42,222 bases of DNA from Gammaproteobacteria bacterium (GCA_018067045.1 JAGPVL010000013.1:1-42222), one strand, 5' to 3'. Shown: positions 1-8,845, numbered from the stretch's first letter. A program made the numbers and translations. The notes: generated by a model from the sequence alone, not told the origin.

Positions 1-30
1 CAATGAAGCTTTTTGGGGGAGACTAACGGG

Positions 31-600
31 ATGTTTATAGATACTGAAAAGTATCCATTTCTTGGCGGAATCTCTGATCGTCATAACACCATAAGGAGGG
101 AGTTCTTTAGAGCGGCTAAAAAATACCAGCCACTGGACGGCGCGCTTCACGGAAGAGCCAATTATATCGATCAACATCTCGACGAGTGGGTCGATGAAAA
201 CGGATTTCATCCGGACCAAATTGGCTACGATATTCGCGGAGGAAGTTACTCCGGATTTTCCCTTTATAAAGAGGGCAAACCCAACACTATTAGTCTTGCG
301 TCTTCTTTTGAAAAAACGATGGCATTGCTTGGCACTATCCCTAAGCTCCACTTTGCAGCCTTCGTTATTATGACACCCGGCGCACTGCTAAAAGAGCATG
401 CTCACTCTCAAAGCAGGCTTATATTCCATACACTATTGAATGATCTTGTTGGTGGAAAATGCAAAATGACGTGTGGAGGGGATGTCCGCAGCTTGGCTAA
501 AGCTGGTGATTCAGTATTATTTAATTACAGCATCCCTCATAGCTCAGTGAATCACGCGTCTAATAATCGGATTAATCTGATAATAGACTTCGATGAATAA
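31..600 (+). CDS. Aspartyl/asparaginyl beta-hydroxylase-like 2-oxoglutarate dioxygenase
   Basis: This 189-residue protein resembles the Asp/Asn beta-hydroxylase family of Fe(II)/2-oxoglutarate oxygenases. The C-terminal half has the family pattern: a strand with His123/His125 just before SRLIFHTLL, then a GDSVLFNYSIPH strand with His170, and Arg180, which would bind 2-oxoglutarate. I chose ATG 31 because a GGGGGAGA ribosome site lies at 15-22; an in-frame TTG at 13 would overlap it. The gene heads a plus-strand run of fatty-acid-type and sugar-modifying genes, so the substrate may be an acyl or sugar intermediate rather than a protein; that is inference. A CAA-TGA at 1-6 could be the end of a further upstream gene. 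Family assignment is fairly secure, substrate unknown. Confidence 0.72.
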   Translation: MFIDTEKYPFLGGISDRHNTIRREFFRAAKKYQPLDGALHGRANYIDQHLDEWVDENGFHPDQIGYDIRGGSYSGFSLYKEGKPNTISLASSFEKTMALLGTIPKLHFAAFVIMTPGALLKEHAHSQSRLIFHTLLNDLVGGKCKMTCGGDVRSLAKAGDSVLFNYSIPHSSVNHASNNRINLIIDFDE

Positions 601-710
601 GCTTTCTATGTCTTATCAGCTGCGCCGCCCGTCTTCCAGAGATAGAGCATGATCCATTTTTCGCGGAAAGCCTCACTTTCACACGCAATTTTTATACTCA
701 GCTTTTCACC

Positions 711-1694
711 GTGCTAGAGATAAGATGGAGGCGCTGGGCGCTGCTCATTCTACTGCTATCAGGAGCATTGCTGCCCGTAGCTCTCGGCGGGCGAGAAGCG
801 CTTGCCATACTCGCTAGTCTTCCCGTCAGTTCCTTTTTCTTCCTCTTTTTCATCATGGTCATTTTGTCCGCTATTAATAGTGTTCGCTTACGCATTCTTT
901 TCTGGGACGCACATTCACGCATATCGCCGCTAGCATTTTTTCGGCTCTATTTGGCCACCGAGCTTGCCTCTAAAATCACCCCAGGGGGAAGCGGTGCTCT
1001 ACCTGCGGCGCTCGCCTTACTTCGGCGGTATGACGTCCAGCCTGCGCAATCAATAAGCATCTTTGTTGTTTCAGCGGGGCTAGATATTCTCGTATTAAGT
1101 GTATTTCTTTTCATCGTAGTAGTGATCAGCGGTATTGCTCTTGGCTCGATAACATCACAGGTCGGAATTGTGGCCTGTTTCTGCGTGGTGATAACGTTAG
1201 CTATCTCTACAGTCCCGTCATTTCGCGCGATTGCGTGGACGCGCTTGCAGTTATTAGAGGCAGCAACTGCCAAAAAAGGTGCTCCATTGCGCTGGTTAGC
1301 GGTGATTATTAGAGGACTTGGTGTCTTTTTTCAAAACCTTCATCTTCTCGGGCTGGGCAGAACAACAGCAGCAATGCTTGTTAGTATTGCGTACTGGTTT
1401 TTGCACCTCTCTGTTCTTTACTTCGTCGTTGTGGAAATGGGTGGCCGGATACCTTGGCCTGATGCAATGCTTGTTCAGTTCGCAGCCATGGGGCTGGGGC
1501 ACTTATCTTTATCGCCAGGAGGAGCTGGAGTTGTAGAAGTTACTGTCATCACAGGCTTGAGCCCGTGGATGCCTGTTAGTATGGCCGCCGCCGCCGTACT
1601 AGTTTGGCGGCTCTTTATGCAGTACTTTTATATTGTCGCAGGCGCCTGCGCACTACTTGCTGAGCGCATGGTGATCATTCATCGCGGCGCATAA
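711..1694 (+). CDS. Flippase-like integral membrane protein (LPG synthase TM / UPF0104 family)
   Basis: A 327-residue polytopic membrane protein with about eight hydrophobic segments. It carries the two glycine-rich signatures of the lysylphosphatidylglycerol-synthase transmembrane family (PF03706): KITPGGSGALPAAL near residues 88-101 and LSPGGAGVVE near residues 263-272. Family members are thought to move or modify lipid-linked substrates; many sit in polysaccharide clusters with unknown roles. No soluble aminoacyl-transferase domain follows, so this is not a complete MprF. The start is a GTG at 711; the frame is open upstream but has no ATG back to the preceding stop, so the N-terminus is uncertain. 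Context suggests handling of a polyprenyl-linked sugar. Confidence 0.75.
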   Translation: MLEIRWRRWALLILLLSGALLPVALGGREALAILASLPVSSFFFLFFIMVILSAINSVRLRILFWDAHSRISPLAFFRLYLATELASKITPGGSGALPAALALLRRYDVQPAQSISIFVVSAGLDILVLSVFLFIVVVISGIALGSITSQVGIVACFCVVITLAISTVPSFRAIAWTRLQLLEAATAKKGAPLRWLAVIIRGLGVFFQNLHLLGLGRTTAAMLVSIAYWFLHLSVLYFVVVEMGGRIPWPDAMLVQFAAMGLGHLSLSPGGAGVVEVTVITGLSPWMPVSMAAAAVLVWRLFMQYFYIVAGACALLAERMVIIHRGA

Positions 1695-1714
1695 TAAAAC
1701 ATGGCGATAATCAA

Positions 1715-2698
1715 ATGAATGCCTCTTTAATCGACGTAGATTATTACCTCCCTGATATTGTGCGCACCAATGACCAGATTGCGGCGCAAACCCAGTGCGG
1801 GGACGCAGTATCGCTGTATCGTGCATCAGGAGTAATGACGCGGCGATTAGCCGGGCCAGACGAGGCACCGTCTGACATGGCGCTCCGTGCCGCAAAACGC
1901 TTGATGACAAGACAGGCTAAGGCCAGCAATAAAATTGGGGCGCTAATTTTTTGTTCCCATATAGGAGACAGTCGCTCGCCGGTTACGGCAGCTCTGCTTC
2001 ATGGTCGCCTAGAGCTTCCTGAGACATGCCTATCTCTAGACGTCCCGGGTGGCTGCGCAGGGTTCACCAATGCATTAATGCTAGCTAAAAGTATCGTTGT
2101 CGCTGGGCAGGCAGCCTATGTATTGATTCTTACAGCCGAGGCTGCCTCCAAAACAATTCCCGAAGATGATCATGTATTAATGTCCATCTTCGGCGATGGC
2201 GCAGCCGCGGCGCTGGTCGCTAAAACAAAACATTCGGGCATTGGAGATTTTTGTGCCGGAACAGACAGCGCAGGCGCGCGAAGCTTGTCCGTTGTCGGCG
2301 GTGGGGCGCGGGAGCCGTTAGCCTTCTTGCCATTTGGGCAACTGCGCATGAATGGCGCAGATCTGCTACGGTTTGCCCTGCGCCGCGTGCCAGTGCTGTT
2401 AAATGATGTTCTTCTCAAGAATAATTTGACGCCTGATGATATCGATCTTTTCATATTTCATCAGGCAAGCGGCTTCATCCTCTCCGCATTAAAAAGGAAG
2501 TGTGACATTGCGGATGACCGCTTTCTTGTTTGCCTAGAGGACGTCGGCAACACGGTTTCTTCAACGATCCCTATTGCTATAGCTCGTGCCGTAGAGAATG
2601 GCCGTATTCGACCAGGCATGCGACTCATGTTACTCGGGTTTGGAGTCGGCTATGCTTGGTCCGGCTCTGTCATCACTTGGACAGGCGAAACACTTTGA
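1715..2698 (+). CDS. 3-oxoacyl-ACP synthase III (KAS III/FabH-like), first copy
   Basis: A 327-residue thiolase-fold enzyme of the FabH family. The complete KAS III triad is visible: Cys114 in GGCAGF, His249 in FHQAS and Asn279 in GNTVSS, with the C-terminal GFGVGYAWSG loop. Such enzymes condense an acyl-CoA with malonyl-ACP to give a short 3-oxoacyl-ACP; some cluster-borne homologues instead act as acyl transferases. It is followed 7 bases later by an acyl carrier protein and then by a second KAS III. It is too divergent from housekeeping FabH, and in the wrong company, to be the main fatty-acid initiator. The role in making an acyl decoration for a sugar is inferred from the neighbours. Confidence 0.85.
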   Translation: MNASLIDVDYYLPDIVRTNDQIAAQTQCGDAVSLYRASGVMTRRLAGPDEAPSDMALRAAKRLMTRQAKASNKIGALIFCSHIGDSRSPVTAALLHGRLELPETCLSLDVPGGCAGFTNALMLAKSIVVAGQAAYVLILTAEAASKTIPEDDHVLMSIFGDGAAAALVAKTKHSGIGDFCAGTDSAGARSLSVVGGGAREPLAFLPFGQLRMNGADLLRFALRRVPVLLNDVLLKNNLTPDDIDLFIFHQASGFILSALKRKCDIADDRFLVCLEDVGNTVSSTIPIAIARAVENGRIRPGMRLMLLGFGVGYAWSGSVITWTGETL

Positions 2699-2705
2699 GG
2701 TTTGT

Positions 2706-2951
2706 ATGACACTGGATGATTTCATCGTACTTGTAGAGGCGGAATTTGAGGAGGTTGAAAAGGGCACTCTTAAGGCCGACACCGTGTTTGTCGAGATGAA
2801 AGAGTGGTGCTCTCTCTATGCATTAATTCTGATGGGGCTCATGTCTGTTGAGTTCGATCTCGAGCTAACTGGGGACGATTTGATTGGCATTAAAACGGTT
2901 TCAGATCTGTATGCATTCGCCGATAAGCGCCAAGGAATCTCCAGAGTATGA
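2706..2951 (+). CDS. Acyl carrier protein, atypical WCSL site
   Basis: An 81-residue, acidic, helical protein with the size and pattern of an acyl carrier protein. The expected phosphopantetheine site, normally an Asp-Ser-Leu after Trp, here reads EWCSL with Ser36 retained and the Asp replaced by Cys35. The frame is open further upstream, but the true start is ATG 2706, which follows the KAS III stop by 7 bases and gives a normal ACP length. Its stop overlaps the next start (ATGA at 2948-2951). It sits between two KAS III genes and upstream of a ketoreductase, so it probably carries the short acyl chain they build. Recognition rests on size, pattern and context. Confidence 0.75.
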   Translation: MTLDDFIVLVEAEFEEVEKGTLKADTVFVEMKEWCSLYALILMGLMSVEFDLELTGDDLIGIKTVSDLYAFADKRQGISRV

Positions 2952-3997
2952 ATCGCGTAGAGGGCGTACGGATACGCGGGATTACCGCATGTGTTCCGAC
3001 CGACGTTCGAAGCAACGAAACTGATCCTCGCATTCTCGACACAGAACGCGCCATACTGATTCGCACCACCGGCGTTCGGGAGCGACGTGTCGCGGCGCTT
3101 GGCGTAACAACCGTGGATCTTTGTGAGCAAGCTGCTAAAACTTTGATCAATGACCTCAGCATTACATCGGCATCGATTGACCTGCTCGTTCTCGTGACAC
3201 AGTCAGCTGACTATCTATTGCCAGCCTCCGCATTCGTACTACAACAGCGGCTCGGTTTGCCGACACATGTGCTGGCATTCGATATCAGCCTCGGCTGTTC
3301 TGGCTATGTCTACGGGCTAGCCGTTGTTTCATCAATGATGAAGACGCTTGGGTTAAAGCGAGCGCTACTCTTGGCTGGTGATATTTCTTTAGCGCATTGT
3401 AATCCTAAAGATAAAAGCACTTACCCTCTTTTTGGAGACGCCGGCTCCGCCACTTTGCTCGAGAGAGATGATGCGACCGCAGCGATGCACTTTTCCGTGC
3501 TGAGCGACGGCGCTAATGCAGACGCAATCCAAGTCAGTCATGGAGGCATGCGTAATCCCGTATCCAAGGAGTCTCTTGTCCCTCGCTCCTTTGGAGAAGG
3601 GATTATGCGCAGTCCAATGCAGCTATCCTTGAATGGTGGAAAGGTTTTTAACTTTGCGTCTATGCAGGTGCCTCTGTCTTTAAGGAAACTTATTGTAGAG
3701 GCAGCTATCCCCCCAGAGTCGATTGACTATTTGGTACTGCATCAGGCCAATAATCTGATTAGCAAAACAATCGAAAAAAGGCTTTCATTGCCGCGAGCGC
3801 GGGTCCCAGTATCAATAGATCGATTCGGCAATACGAGCTCTGCCTCTATTCCGCTAACCATGGCATCAGAGCTCGCTAAAGAGCTAACCAATGGATCTTC
3901 AACCATGCTGCTGTCTGGCTTTGGTGTTGGGTTATCTTGCGCAAACGCGCTCGTTACGGCAACAGCAATGGACGTGGTGAAATTGATTGAGGTATGA
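2948..3997 (+). CDS. 3-oxoacyl-ACP synthase III (KAS III/FabH-like), second copy
   Basis: A 349-residue KAS III homologue with the full triad: Cys117 in [10 protein letters not shown], His265 in LHQANNL and Asn295 in [10 protein letters not shown]. It is translationally coupled on both sides through ATGA overlaps, with the ACP upstream and the SDR downstream. It is clearly diverged from the first KAS III copy, so the pair is not a recent duplication. The two enzymes may use different primers or act one after the other, or one may be an acyl transferase; the sequence does not decide this. With a ketoreductase but no dehydratase or enoyl reductase nearby, the expected end product is a 3-hydroxyacyl-ACP. 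Confidence 0.87.
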   Translation: MNRVEGVRIRGITACVPTDVRSNETDPRILDTERAILIRTTGVRERRVAALGVTTVDLCEQAAKTLINDLSITSASIDLLVLVTQSADYLLPASAFVLQQRLGLPTHVLAFDISLGCSGYVYGLAVVSSMMKTLGLKRALLLAGDISLAHCNPKDKSTYPLFGDAGSATLLERDDATAAMHFSVLSDGANADAIQVSHGGMRNPVSKESLVPRSFGEGIMRSPMQLSLNGGKVFNFASMQVPLSLRKLIVEAAIPPESIDYLVLHQANNLISKTIEKRLSLPRARVPVSIDRFGNTSSASIPLTMASELAKELTNGSSTMLLSGFGVGLSCANALVTATAMDVVKLIEV

Positions 3998-4749
3998 CCA
4001 TAATGTTCGGTAACTATGCTGACTTACAAGGAAAAATGATTTTGGTGACGGGCGCATCGTCTGGCATCGGTGCGGCCGTTGCACTAGCGCTGGCTGAGCA
4101 AGGGGCGCGACTTGTATTAACCGGCAGAGATAAATCAAGGCTCGCTCTAACCGCTCAGCGCCACCCCTCAATTACCCGTATCGCGGCGGATCTATGCGTG
4201 GCAGCCGAAAGAAATTTTCTAGTGGATAACACTGAAGCACTAGACGGAATTTGCCACTGTGCGGGGATTAGCGCTCCTTTTCCTGTCAAATTTGTGAGGG
4301 AGAAACAGCAGTCTCAGATCATGGATATTAATTTTTCTGCCCCATCCTTGTTGACGTCCGCATTACTATATAAGAAGAAATTAAACGTGGGTGCCTCTAT
4401 CGTATTTGTATCCTCTATCGCCAGCGCCTTCGCGTACAAGGGGGGGGCAATGTACTCCGCGAGCAAAGCAGCGCTAGAAGCATATAGCCGTAATATAGCA
4501 ATTGAGCATGCGTCACAACGCATAAGAACAAACTGTATTCGCCCCGGTATTGTTCGGACCGGCATCTATGACGAGACAACCAGAATCTATGGAGAGAAAC
4601 TTATGGCAGAGCATAATAATTTCTATCCACTTGGAATTGGTGAGCCTGAAGATGTGGCGTCGCTGGCGCTATTTCTCTTATCTCGTGCATCTCGCTGGAT
4701 GACCGGCGCGAATATTACTCTTGATGGCGGCCTGCTAGCAGGGAAATAG
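3994..4749 (+). CDS. Short-chain dehydrogenase/reductase, probable 3-oxoacyl-ACP reductase
   Basis: A 251-residue classical SDR. The cofactor motif TGASSGIG lies at residues 19-26, the NAG-equivalent CAGIS near 89-93, the catalytic Ser near 140, and the YSASK active site has Tyr154 and Lys158. The C-terminus ends in the FabG-like [17 protein letters not shown]. The start overlaps the second KAS III stop as ATGA; an ATG three codons later is an alternative. By family and position it should reduce the 3-oxoacyl-ACP made by the neighbouring KAS III enzymes to a 3-hydroxyacyl-ACP with NAD(P)H. An alternative is a sugar-nucleotide reductase, but the Fab-type context favours the acyl substrate. Confidence 0.85.
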   Translation: MTIMFGNYADLQGKMILVTGASSGIGAAVALALAEQGARLVLTGRDKSRLALTAQRHPSITRIAADLCVAAERNFLVDNTEALDGICHCAGISAPFPVKFVREKQQSQIMDINFSAPSLLTSALLYKKKLNVGASIVFVSSIASAFAYKGGAMYSASKAALEAYSRNIAIEHASQRIRTNCIRPGIVRTGIYDETTRIYGEKLMAEHNNFYPLGIGEPEDVASLALFLLSRASRWMTGANITLDGGLLAGK

Positions 4750-4755
4750 TGTCAT

Positions 4756-5403
4756 ATGATTGTGCGAAAATATGGACTAATATTTCGTCGCCTCCAGCAC
4801 AGCGATATCGAGATAATTAGGAAAATGCGTAATAGCGATGACATTCGTCGTCGCATGCACGCTCAACAACACATAACCGCAGAGCAACAGGAGCGTTGGT
4901 TTCGTGACAACAACACTATCAATAATTATTTTTTTGTTATTTGCGCGGCAGAAAAGCCTGTTGGTTTAGTTCAAGCTAAGAATGTGAATTATCAAGCCCG
5001 TACAGGCGAAGGCGGTATTTACATATGGGATTCCAATGCCCGATCTAGTGGCATCGGAGCGAAGGCGTCATTATGCCTTCTTGATATCGCATTTATGATG
5101 ATCGGACTAAAAACGATTACTGCTAAAGTCAGAACGGACAACCCTATAGCGCAACGCCATAACTTATCGTTTGGTTACTGTTTTTCGGAAGAGGGCAGCA
5201 GTGAATTCATGACGCTCAGTCGGGAGAGTTTCTTCTCGAGAGCGCCAAAGCTTAGAAAGCTTTGTTCGCGAGGAAATGATTTACGCCCAACATCTATTGA
5301 CGACATGGATTTCCCTGAATCAAGCATCTTACTAGAGCTATATGCAGGACTGCCCGATGACATTCGCTCCATATTTTCAGAAAAAATAAAAGGATTAAAT
5401 TGA
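4756..5403 (+). CDS. GNAT-family N-acyltransferase (PseH/RimJ-like)
   Basis: A 215-residue GNAT protein. The N-terminal 150 residues show the RimJ/PseH pattern: an RRL..SD start, RWF near residue 48, and the acyl-CoA pyrophosphate loop RSSGIGAKAS near 97-106, then a Val-Arg-x-x-Asn-Pro-x-Ala segment. About 60 further residues form a C-terminal extension with no motif I recognise. It starts 6 bases after the SDR stop and its end overlaps the convergent epimerase gene by 9 bases. PseH-like enzymes acylate the 4-amino group of nucleotide-activated 4-amino-6-deoxy sugars, so here it is the natural candidate to move the cluster's acyl chain onto the WecE product. That assignment is inference. Confidence 0.75.
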   Translation: MIVRKYGLIFRRLQHSDIEIIRKMRNSDDIRRRMHAQQHITAEQQERWFRDNNTINNYFFVICAAEKPVGLVQAKNVNYQARTGEGGIYIWDSNARSSGIGAKASLCLLDIAFMMIGLKTITAKVRTDNPIAQRHNLSFGYCFSEEGSSEFMTLSRESFFSRAPKLRKLCSRGNDLRPTSIDDMDFPESSILLELYAGLPDDIRSIFSEKIKGLN

Positions 5404-6429
5404 TGCAATAGGCGTAGTATTTTTTATGCTTCCCAGCGCTAGATCCACACAATTTTTCTGCATATACCAATCAAGCGTGTAGTAGCGCAAAGTATTCCCT
5501 TCCGCATAAACATTTAGAAACTCATTGATCTCTTCGAGAGAGTCCTGCCACTCAGCAATCGGCTTCCATCTTAGCGCCGTGCTTATTTTATCAAAATTCA
5601 CTGAATAGGAGCGCATATCCTGTGGGCCAGAGTGATGCACAACAATTTCGCTGCCTTTTGTTACTCGGTAAAACGCGCAAATCATTTTCGCAATATCGTT
5701 GATGCTCATATTCTGGGAAGAAGATCCGACATTAAATACTTCGTCTCTGATCGTTTCTAAATTGCCCTGCATAACAGCAACCAGCGCTCTCGCTGCATCA
5801 CTAACATGAAGAAGAGGGCGAATTTGTGTGCCACCACCGTTGACGGTGATCTCGCCATGCTTCCATGCTCCGTAACACATGCTATTCACAACAAGATCAA
5901 GGCGCATCCTTGGTGAACGGCCAAATAATGTCGCAAAGCGCAAACAGGTCACCGCAAAGGCGTCATCAGACAATTGACGTGTTTCCCGTTCCGTTTCAAC
6001 GCACGCTTTTGCATAAACGGTTAGCGGTGCAGTTGGAGAGTTCTCATCAAGTATTTCGTTATGATAGCCATACACGCTGCAGCTCGATGCCAAAAGATAT
6101 CGGCTAACGCCTGCTTTTTTAGCAAGTCTCGCCGTACGGACCCTAGCGACATGATTGATCGCCCATGTTGCATCTGAAAACGCTTCGCCACACGGGTCAT
6201 TAGAGAGTGCCGCCAGGTCAATCACGGTATCGACGCCAACCATCAGGCTCTCGGGTAGCGTACGTGAGTCTTGTGTGACGCAATGCAATAATGGATGCGT
6301 GGGCAACAAATCTCGCCCGAACCAGAAAGTATCGACTGCGATAACGTTATTGCCAGACTCCAAAAGAAGCGGCACTAGCGTCGTGCCAATGTATCCGCCG
6401 GCGCCAGTTATCAAAATACGTTGATTCAT
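5395..6429 (-). CDS. NAD-dependent sugar epimerase/dehydratase (extended SDR)
   Basis: A 344-residue extended SDR. The Rossmann motif GAGGYIG is at residues 9-15 and the active-site serines lie in LASSCSVYG (about 113-121). The expected Tyr-x-x-x-Lys is altered: Tyr139 is followed by AKAC, so the +4 Lys is Cys143, while a Lys sits at +2. The substrate domain keeps RPLLHVSDAARA and NVGSS. It lies 30 bases downstream of the transaminase on the same strand and is probably co-transcribed. Likely substrates are dTDP- or UDP-sugars, for epimerisation or 4-keto reduction, but the missing Lys makes the reaction uncertain. Family call is firm. Confidence 0.82.
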   Translation of the reverse strand: MNQRILITGAGGYIGTTLVPLLLESGNNVIAVDTFWFGRDLLPTHPLLHCVTQDSRTLPESLMVGVDTVIDLAALSNDPCGEAFSDATWAINHVARVRTARLAKKAGVSRYLLASSCSVYGYHNEILDENSPTAPLTVYAKACVETERETRQLSDDAFAVTCLRFATLFGRSPRMRLDLVVNSMCYGAWKHGEITVNGGGTQIRPLLHVSDAARALVAVMQGNLETIRDEVFNVGSSSQNMSINDIAKMICAFYRVTKGSEIVVHHSGPQDMRSYSVNFDKISTALRWKPIAEWQDSLEEINEFLNVYAEGNTLRYYTLDWYMQKNCVDLALGSIKNTTPIASI

Positions 6430-6459
6430 ATCAATCAGCTATCCGTCATTATTTTCATT

Positions 6460-7599
6460 CTAGTCCAAGGTCGCTCGTAGTATTTCAACAACACGTTCAC
6501 ATGTACTCGCTGGCATTCCAGGCCAAATAGGCAAGCGTAGTAAACGCGATGGCAGTGATTCACTTTCTACCATGCTTCCGCGGGCGGTCCCGACTCGCCT
6601 TCCTTCAGGGGAGAGGTGTAACGGCTGATAATGCAGCGCCGCTTGAATACCTTCCTTCGCCAGCGCCTGCTGCGCTTTATCGCGCTGTTCGGATGTATTA
6701 AATATAACGGCAAAAATATGACCATTATGATTACATTCAGAAGGTGGCAGCAACACTCGAAGCTTTCCGGATGTGGATAGTGGCCCCAGCAAATAATCAT
6801 AATGCTGCCACAGCGCAACACGCTGCTGCGTTATTAAACCCAACCTTTCTAGTTGCGCTAGCAGACAAGCGGCCTGAAGTTCAGACGGCGGGGCAGACAT
6901 GCCAACATCAACCCATTCGTATTGACGTACGTTGCCCGCTCGAAATTGCGCACGATTTGTTCCTTTGTCATGCAAAATTTCCGCTCGCTCTAGCAAAGTT
7001 TTGTCATTAACAAGAAGCGCGCCGCCCTCGCCGCAGGATAAATTTTTTGTAGCATGAAATGAGTACGTACCGAGATGCCCGAGAGTACCTAGCGGTCGGC
7101 CGTTATACGTTGCCCCCACGCTTTGGGCGGCATCCTCTACAACAAGCAACTTATGTTCGGCGGCGATAGCCATGATTCTATCCATATTGCAGGCAATACC
7201 CGCGTAATGAACTGGGATAATTACGCGTGTTTTCGGTGTTATTGCAGCCTCTATTGCATCCTCATTCATGTTTAATGTGTCAGGCCGAATATCGACGAAG
7301 ACTATTCGGGCGCCTCGCAATACGAATGCATTCGCGGTAGAGGTAAAGGTAAAGGAGGGGATAATGACTTCATCACCGGGCTGTATGTTGGCGAGCATCG
7401 CCGCAAGTTCCAACGCGTTCGTACAGGAATGTGTCAGCAATACAGAGTGTGCCTGCGTCACCAGTTTGAGCTTAGCCGCGCACCGAAACGCAAAGCTGGC
7501 ACCCCCAACAGATAGAGGCGCTTCCAATGCTTGCTGGAGGTAATCCATTTCGCTGCCGGCTAGGTAGGGCTGATTAAATGGAACTATAAATTCATTCAT
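6460..7599 (-). CDS. wecE: dTDP-4-amino-4,6-dideoxyhexose transaminase (WecE/RffA-like)
   Basis: A 379-residue PLP enzyme of the DegT/DnrJ/EryC1 family, colinear with enterobacterial WecE from the N-terminal IVPFNQPYLAGSEMDYLQ to the C-terminus. The PLP lysine is Lys185 in SFHATKN, followed by GEGGALLVND, and Asp156 in VVEDAAQS contacts the pyridine nitrogen. WecE transfers an amino group from glutamate to dTDP-4-keto-6-deoxyglucose, giving dTDP-Fuc4N; VioA and related enzymes make the gluco epimer, and the sequence alone does not fix C4 stereochemistry. It leads a two-gene minus-strand operon with the epimerase and faces the acyl-synthesis genes. No rmlA/rmlB is in the window, so the precursor must come from elsewhere. 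Confidence 0.85.
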   Translation of the reverse strand: MNEFIVPFNQPYLAGSEMDYLQQALEAPLSVGGASFAFRCAAKLKLVTQAHSVLLTHSCTNALELAAMLANIQPGDEVIIPSFTFTSTANAFVLRGARIVFVDIRPDTLNMNEDAIEAAITPKTRVIIPVHYAGIACNMDRIMAIAAEHKLLVVEDAAQSVGATYNGRPLGTLGHLGTYSFHATKNLSCGEGGALLVNDKTLLERAEILHDKGTNRAQFRAGNVRQYEWVDVGMSAPPSELQAACLLAQLERLGLITQQRVALWQHYDYLLGPLSTSGKLRVLLPPSECNHNGHIFAVIFNTSEQRDKAQQALAKEGIQAALHYQPLHLSPEGRRVGTARGSMVESESLPSRLLRLPIWPGMPASTCERVVEILRATLD

Positions 7600-7746
7600 G
7601 CTGATCGGCTGCTCATATCTTATTGTTCTTATTTAAACATGTTTTAACTGCAGCTAAGTGAAAGCGAAGGAGTGGCAGGCTTCCCCGAAAACCCTCTCTC
7701 TCTCGCTTGCTAGCGAGCACTACAAAGTAACTACATCGTAAATACT

Positions 7747-7802
7747 AGCGCTGCCAGCTAAAGGGCATTCATTTTGATAATGAATCGCTGACGGCGAGCG
7801 CT
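7747..7802. repeat. Imperfect palindrome between ppsR and wecE
   Basis: Outer arms AGCGCT (7747-7752) and AGCGCT (7797-7802) enclose a perfect inner inverted repeat ATTCATT/AATGAAT (7767-7773 and 7779-7785). It lies just after the ppsR stop and could act as a transcription end, but there is no clear T-run, so the role is open. Confidence 0.35.
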
Positions 7803-7815
7803 GTATTTGTTTCGT

Positions 7816-8634
7816 TTACTTCAACCGTCTCGTCAGCCCGGTTTGCGCTACGATCCGCGTCGAAATCTCTTCGATCGATAGCTCCGTCGCATCAATAAAA
7901 GGGATGCTTTGCTTGGCAAAAATAGCTTCTATTCCCCGAACTTCCATATCGCACTGACGTGGCGATGCATACTTGCTGCCAGCTTTACGTTCTTCACGGA
8001 TTGCAGATAAGCGGTCAGGGTTAATGGTTAAGCCGAACAGCTTGTCTTTGTGCGGGATCAGGCACTTGGGCAAGGTGAGGTCATCGAAATCATCTTCTGT
8101 TAGCGGATAGTTGGCGGCATACAAACCAAATTGCATCGCCATATAAACGCAAGTCGGCGTCTTACCGCTTCGAGAAACACCGATAAGAATAATATCGGCT
8201 TCTTCATAAGCTCGGGTACGGGCACCGTCATCGTTATCGAGCGCGAAGTGGACGGCATTCATACGGATACGGTATGCATTTTGATCTTGGATCGAATGCG
8301 ACTGATTGACATTATGGTTGGAGCGCACACCGAGCTCTTCCTCCAAGGGCGCCACAAAAGCACTAAAAAGATCCATCACCAAGCCATTGCAACCCGCGAG
8401 CATGTCCCTGTGCTCCTCCTGTACAAGTGTTGAGAACACAATCGGCTTTTCGCCGTCCGCTATTGCCGCCTGATTGATCTGGGAAACCGTTTCCAGGGTT
8501 GTTTCGTTGCTTACCACGAAAGGCAGCGTAATTTGGCGAAAAGAGACGCCTTTAAATTGGGTAAGAATGGAATGCCCGAGGGTTTCAGAGGTAATTCCGG
8601 TGCCGTCTGATACGAAAAAAGCCGTGCGAGTCAT
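7816..8634 (-). CDS. ppsR: PEP synthetase regulatory protein (bifunctional kinase/phosphorylase, DUF299)
   Basis: A 272-residue DUF299 protein. The family opening TRTAFFVSDGTGITSETLG is complete from ATG 8634, and the P-loop-like GVSRSGKTPTC lies at residues 152-162. The frame is open 30 codons further upstream, but those residues have no family likeness and 272 is the normal length. PpsR phosphorylates a Thr of PEP synthase in an ADP-dependent reaction, switching it off, and removes the phosphate with inorganic phosphate. The target, PpsA, is the divergent neighbour, and its regulated Thr (Thr416) and catalytic His are intact. The pair shares the 275-base spacer 8635-8909, which presumably holds both promoters. 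Confidence 0.95.
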   Translation of the reverse strand: MTRTAFFVSDGTGITSETLGHSILTQFKGVSFRQITLPFVVSNETTLETVSQINQAAIADGEKPIVFSTLVQEEHRDMLAGCNGLVMDLFSAFVAPLEEELGVRSNHNVNQSHSIQDQNAYRIRMNAVHFALDNDDGARTRAYEEADIILIGVSRSGKTPTCVYMAMQFGLYAANYPLTEDDFDDLTLPKCLIPHKDKLFGLTINPDRLSAIREERKAGSKYASPRQCDMEVRGIEAIFAKQSIPFIDATELSIEEISTRIVAQTGLTRRLK

Positions 8635-8782
8635 AAATTGTCCATTTTTTAAGCAGTTAGGGCCGCCGACTAAGCGAAAAGGGGCAGGCAAAGACGCCTC
8701 ATTTTGAGTAGAATACGCCGGCAATTACAACCTATGTCGACCAATGTCGTGCTTCCAAACCCGGAAATGCGACCGGAGCTAT

Positions 8783-8796
8783 CCACCTACAGGTGG
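8783..8796. repeat. Short perfect palindrome in the ppsR/ppsA spacer
   Basis: CCACCT-AC-AGGTGG is a perfect 6-bp inverted repeat with a 2-base spacer between the divergent genes. It could be an operator; no known regulator is assigned. Confidence 0.35.
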
Positions 8797-8828
8797 GGCT
8801 CGGCGATTACCAACGACCTAACCGTTTG

Positions 8829-8845
8829 AATATTCAGGAAATATT
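8829..8845. repeat. AT-rich inverted repeat upstream of ppsA
   Basis: AATATT at 8829-8834 and 8840-8845 around a 5-base centre, about 65 bases before the ppsA start. It may be a regulator site or chance in an AT-rich stretch. Confidence 0.25.

Noticed and set aside
711-1694. Calling this a complete MprF lysyl-phosphatidylglycerol synthase
   Set aside because: Only the transmembrane flippase-like part is present; the soluble aminoacyl-transfer domain is missing.
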